64,000 bases of DNA, from positions 496,001 through 560,000 of the forward strand of contig CANLXA010000002.1 of assembly GCA_947494975.1 (NCBI GenBank), written 5' to 3'. How positions within the stretch are numbered: position 1 is the stretch's first letter; each line of letters begins with the position of its first letter. Positions 61,140-64,000 of the stretch are shown here, piece by piece. Both the position numbers and the translations under genes were made by a program. The notes beneath the pieces were generated by a model that was not told the DNA's origin, did not search any database, and saw only the letters and a program-made list of their open reading frames with translations. The DNA comes from an uncultured Roseicyclus sp. GTDB taxonomy: Bacteria; Pseudomonadota; Alphaproteobacteria; Rhodobacterales; Rhodobacteraceae.

Positions 61140-63056
61140 GTGTCACAACTAGCCACCCGAAGTGAACTCAAACGCGAGGATGTCCTGGAGCTTCTGGCAA
61201 TTGCTTCTCGCATGGACGACGAGGCAATCAGTGACCTTCTCAGTATGTTCTGTGAACAAATGGGGGATCGGATTCGTTTTGCGAGCCTATGGAGGTACAA
61301 TGTGTGCTCGAAAAGCATCTCCATCGCCGCGCGCTCGAACAAGGACTATTTCCCACAGCTTGGTCCGAACGGCGAAAACATCCAAGAGTTCATTTGTCCC
61401 ACTACCTGCCCCGCAGTATCAAACATCCTTGGCCTAGACGCGGACGGCACAGTCGCCTCGGACAGCGATTTTATGCAGAGAAGAGTGGCCACTCATTCGA
61501 TTCGTTCGTCCAGGATTTTTGGCAGATTTCACCCGGAGAAGGTTGTTGAGCTGGTCGAACTAGATGAGTTCGTGATGCTACCTATCGACACTCGCCACGC
61601 GCCTGGGCAAAATGGTGCTGGCAAAAATGCAGATCGAAACGAACTGGTTCTGGAAGAGCCGCCACGCTACTTTTGCTTGTTCTACTGTGAGCTGGGGCGA
61701 AGTGCCGACGCAGTGCATCACGAGGATATCGAGCTAATCAAGCGATGTTTGGGGAACATGATCTTCAACACGTTCAGTCGGCGTCGGCACGACATTATTG
61801 AGAAGCTGACCATACACTTAGCCGATATTCTGGATGATGATTCATCATTCTTGCTGGATCATCTCGTGTCTGATTCTTTGCCCTCGCGAAGCATCTTCAA
61901 AGTAACCGTTAACTCCCTAAGAGATGAGACTTTGAAAATTGAAGGGAGTTCGAGAAACCGGGGTAATCTAAGCCATGAGGACGCAAAACGAATATGGGAT
62001 GTAGTTCCCGAGGACTGTAACCAACCAGTTAACATCTCAAAGCCTCAACTTCCAAAAGACTCTGGAACGGTCCGATCAATACTTGTTTGGCAGCGGCAAG
62101 GAGAAACAAAACGAGAGCGGACCATGTATTTCTTCTGCGATAAGGTATCGCACTGTCCCCTCCATGGTGCAGAGCAGCACGCTGGACTAGAGAACTTCGA
62201 GGATCATTTTGGCTTCGACGACGCCAAGTTGCTCGATGAGATAGGTGCACATATTCGCGCCTTCACTGAAACCAGTGAAGGTAGGAGCCGCCGAACCAAT
62301 AGCGCACGGATCTTGGCTCATGAAAGCTCGTCGCCTTTCTTTGATATCAGAAACCTCTTGAGTAAACACAAGGAGTACCCAACCCTATTGCCCTGGGAGG
62401 AAGCTTCAGAACTCATTGAAAATGCTGCACGCCTTGGCCTTGCGATGGTCAAGATGAATACAGAAATGACTGACGAAAAACTTTCGAGAATTCGCGCTTA
62501 TTCTGACACAACAACGGTTATGCTTCCGGCACTTCAACAGTTGAAGAGAACACTATTGGGAGTTTGTAAAGATGTGAGATTTCTCAACGACAACATTGAA
62601 GTTGTGGTAGGTCCAGGCTGTCGAACACTGCCGATAAATATGGATGTTCTGCAAACCATCTTTATCAATACCGTCACGAATTCAATAAAGTATGCTAATA
62701 AGAACCTAAAGGTCAAAGAACGTTGGTGTACCTTTCGCATTATGCGAATGTACTCTCCAGATGATCAGTCGTGGCATGGTTTTTCGAGGCAACTTGATCA
62801 ACGCCGGTCGGGATTGTTGATATCAGCCACAGACAATGGAATTGGAATCAGTGACGCTGAGAAGCATCTCGTTTTCGAACAGGAGTGGCAGTCAAGTAAT
62901 CGCGACGTTGCAAAAGGACTGGGATTGGGGTTGTGGCATGTGAGGCGGATTGTTGAGGCTCTCGATGGCGATATTTGGGTGCAGTCAGGAAGTGACCTTC
63001 GCCCTGAAACCAACGAAAAAACACGCGTTTCGGTTTTATTGCCGTTTCGTTTCTAA
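61140..63056 (+). CDS. Soluble atypical histidine kinase
   Basis: A 638-residue kinase with no membrane helix. N-terminal sensor: a GAF-like region (about 20-215) containing a CPTTC pair at 86-90 and CLFYC at 179-183, and a second sensor-like region (about 220-375). The phosphoacceptor segment is RILAH394-E395-SSSP, then a dimerisation helix. The ATPase domain (about 475-638) has N510-x-x-x-N514, D565-NGIGI and G593-LGLGL, so it should be active. GTG 61140 has GGGG before it. Base composition is clearly lower in GC than the rest of the window. A receiver gene follows 17 bp later. Confidence 0.88.
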   Translation: MSQLATRSELKREDVLELLAIASRMDDEAISDLLSMFCEQMGDRIRFASLWRYNVCSKSISIAARSNKDYFPQLGPNGENIQEFICPTTCPAVSNILGLDADGTVASDSDFMQRRVATHSIRSSRIFGRFHPEKVVELVELDEFVMLPIDTRHAPGQNGAGKNADRNELVLEEPPRYFCLFYCELGRSADAVHHEDIELIKRCLGNMIFNTFSRRRHDIIEKLTIHLADILDDDSSFLLDHLVSDSLPSRSIFKVTVNSLRDETLKIEGSSRNRGNLSHEDAKRIWDVVPEDCNQPVNISKPQLPKDSGTVRSILVWQRQGETKRERTMYFFCDKVSHCPLHGAEQHAGLENFEDHFGFDDAKLLDEIGAHIRAFTETSEGRSRRTNSARILAHESSSPFFDIRNLLSKHKEYPTLLPWEEASELIENAARLGLAMVKMNTEMTDEKLSRIRAYSDTTTVMLPALQQLKRTLLGVCKDVRFLNDNIEVVVGPGCRTLPINMDVLQTIFINTVTNSIKYANKNLKVKERWCTFRIMRMYSPDDQSWHGFSRQLDQRRSGLLISATDNGIGISDAEKHLVFEQEWQSSNRDVAKGLGLGLWHVRRIVEALDGDIWVQSGSDLRPETNEKTRVSVLLPFRF

Positions 63057-63073
63057 GACGGGGAGACTACGAA

Positions 63074-63490
63074 GTGACGAAGATTGCGGTGCTCGATGAT
63101 AAGGGCAGGCTGATTGATGATTTCAAGGAAATTTTGGAGGTAGAGATACCGGAGGCAGAGTTCGATCCTTACGAACGTGCAGACGATGCCCTAGACGCAA
63201 TAGAAGATGGAGGGCAGTGGGACATTTGGATCGTTGATCTAATGATGGCCAGAGGACGCCTCACAGCTGTTGAAACCGAAGATGGTCTGTCCACTGGCAT
63301 TCGGGTCATCGAGCGGCTCGTGGCGGCAAACGCCGTTAGCTGTAAAGTGATTGCCTATACTTTACGCGACGTAAATCATGAGGAGCATTTCAACAATAAC
63401 ACTGAAATCATGATTTGCCCGAAGAAGGATTTTACAGTTACTGATATTGTAAAGAAAACGAAGTCCCTTCTGGCGGATGCCGCAGCATGA
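63074..63490 (+). CDS. Stand-alone receiver (response regulator) protein
   Basis: A 138-residue single-domain receiver. Acidic pair D8-D9 (AVLDDK), phosphoacceptor D55 (WIVDLM), Thr96 (AYTLRD) and Lys117 (CPKKD) are in the standard places. An insertion between the phosphoacceptor strand and the next helix (about 58-72) is longer than usual. There is no output domain, so it must act by contact with another protein. GTG start 63074. Its stop overlaps the next ATG (ATGA), which points to the membrane protein as partner. Confidence 0.88.
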   Translation: MTKIAVLDDKGRLIDDFKEILEVEIPEAEFDPYERADDALDAIEDGGQWDIWIVDLMMARGRLTAVETEDGLSTGIRVIERLVAANAVSCKVIAYTLRDVNHEEHFNNNTEIMICPKKDFTVTDIVKKTKSLLADAAA

Positions 63491-64000
63491 ATGTGGTTCG
63501 CGCAGAGGCGCCTAATGAAGGTGCTGCCAAAACTTCGACGGGAAGCAAAGCAATACATCGCCGCCTACAGGCCAATAAAGGCCTTCGTTTTGCAATTTCT
63601 TCAGGTGCAGGGCTTGTCGTCGTCTTTGGCTCGGTTGTTGGTGGTGTAGTTGGTTGCTTGGTATTCTTTTGGTGGTGGCCAAACGTAACCAATGTTCCGC
63701 TCACGGCTGTGAACCTATCTGAGACGCTGAACTTCGCCGGTGTGATGATAACGATATTGGCATTTGTGTCCGCGTTTTACATCCTGGTTGTTGCGATCGA
63801 CGCGTTTAAGATTTCTTCGGATATCGCTGAGAATCGTCAGTTCATTGATGATAATAATTCACGGCTGGACAAATTGGAGCATTCCCTTGGGCAGGAGGAA
63901 AGGCGTCTACAAGTGCTGCAGGACCAGGCAACCGATCTTCGAAACGAGGCGCAGCTCTCGGCAGATATCTTGCACGAGCTAAATACTGCTGAAGAGGACA
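63487..64000 (+). CDS. Two-helix membrane protein with coiled coil, 3' end beyond the window
   Basis: Open from ATG 63487 to the window edge, 171 codons seen. A short basic N-terminus precedes two hydrophobic segments (about 36-64, which includes FFWWWP, and 86-106), then a charged region predicted as coiled coil (about 118-170, ENRQFIDDNNSRLDKLEHSL and on). I do not recognise a family. It overlaps the receiver gene by 4 bases. It could be a membrane effector or a scaffold gated by the receiver. The product is truncated here and any C-terminal domain is unseen. Confidence 0.8.
   Translation, partial: MNVVRAEAPNEGAAKTSTGSKAIHRRLQANKGLRFAISSGAGLVVVFGSVVGGVVGCLVFFWWWPNVTNVPLTAVNLSETLNFAGVMITILAFVSAFYILVVAIDAFKISSDIAENRQFIDDNNSRLDKLEHSLGQEERRLQVLQDQATDLRNEAQLSADILHELNTAEED

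Noticed and set aside
1-64000. CRISPR arrays, tRNA or rRNA genes, prophage or integrase attachment sites
   Set aside because: I looked for regular repeats, clover-leaf ends and phage genes and saw none that could be supported.

Overview
The window looks like the chromosome of a GC-rich marine alphaproteobacterium of the Rhodobacteraceae/Roseobacter type. Grounds: high GC with strong third-position bias, two DctPQM TRAP systems plus a TRAP-TAXI system within about 27 kb, a short class II ribonucleotide reductase, a methanethiol-oxidase-type SBP56 protein, and many 4-bp ATGA start/stop overlaps. There is no rRNA, tRNA, CRISPR array or phage module.

Layout. (1) 1-3640: end of an SBP56/methanethiol oxidase gene, a membrane protein, a Crp/Fnr regulator, a DUF2892 protein and two YeeE/YedE half-transporters, together a sulfur module. 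(2) 3670-8680: a small DUF1653-like protein and class II RNR on the minus strand, then a glutathione S-transferase and a PAS-GGDEF-EAL protein. (3) 8911-16114: GntR/FCD regulator and SDR diverging from ALDH, DctPQM and a tandem OsmC protein. (4) 16277-25606: flavin monooxygenase, ALDH, IclR regulator and TRAP-TAXI transporter diverging from a ThDP enzyme and a TauE exporter; a decayed ProW-like permease follows. (5) 26264-39341: a divergent 12-gene catabolic locus. The minus arm is tautomerase-SnoaL fusion, HyuB, HyuA, isochorismatase-fold protein, isocitrate-lyase-family lyase and flavoprotein; the plus arm is GntR/UTRA regulator, LeuC/LeuD-like hydratase and DctPQM. (6) 39601-43130: an SDR and a convergent adenylation-carrier-reductase protein. 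(7) 43746-53448: LysR regulator diverging from a NitT/TauT ABC transporter with flavoprotein, CoA-transferase, enoyl-CoA hydratase, ferredoxin, a DapA-family remnant, a ketoglutarate-semialdehyde-type ALDH and a dCMP-deaminase-fold protein.

(8) 53449-60473 is a decay and mobile zone: a broken [2Fe-2S] ferredoxin, about 1 kb of degenerate DNA, a polysaccharide deacetylase, a glycosidase-like pseudogene with a frameshift and a stop, a class A beta-lactamase, and an intact IS3-family element whose ends can be read. (9) 60474-64000 has visibly lower GC and different codon use. It carries a 53-codon ORF and then a tightly packed cassette: a soluble histidine kinase with a GAF-like N-terminus, a stand-alone receiver, and a two-helix membrane protein with a coiled coil that runs off the window.

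The two best candidates for undescribed biology are the right-end kinase-receiver-membrane cassette and the divergent locus at 26-39 kb. The gene set of the latter fits stepwise breakdown of a cyclic imide or dialkylmaleate: ring opening, amide hydrolysis, hydration by a LeuCD-type enzyme, and cleavage by an isocitrate-lyase-family enzyme. All functions are read from the sequence by eye; no database search was made.
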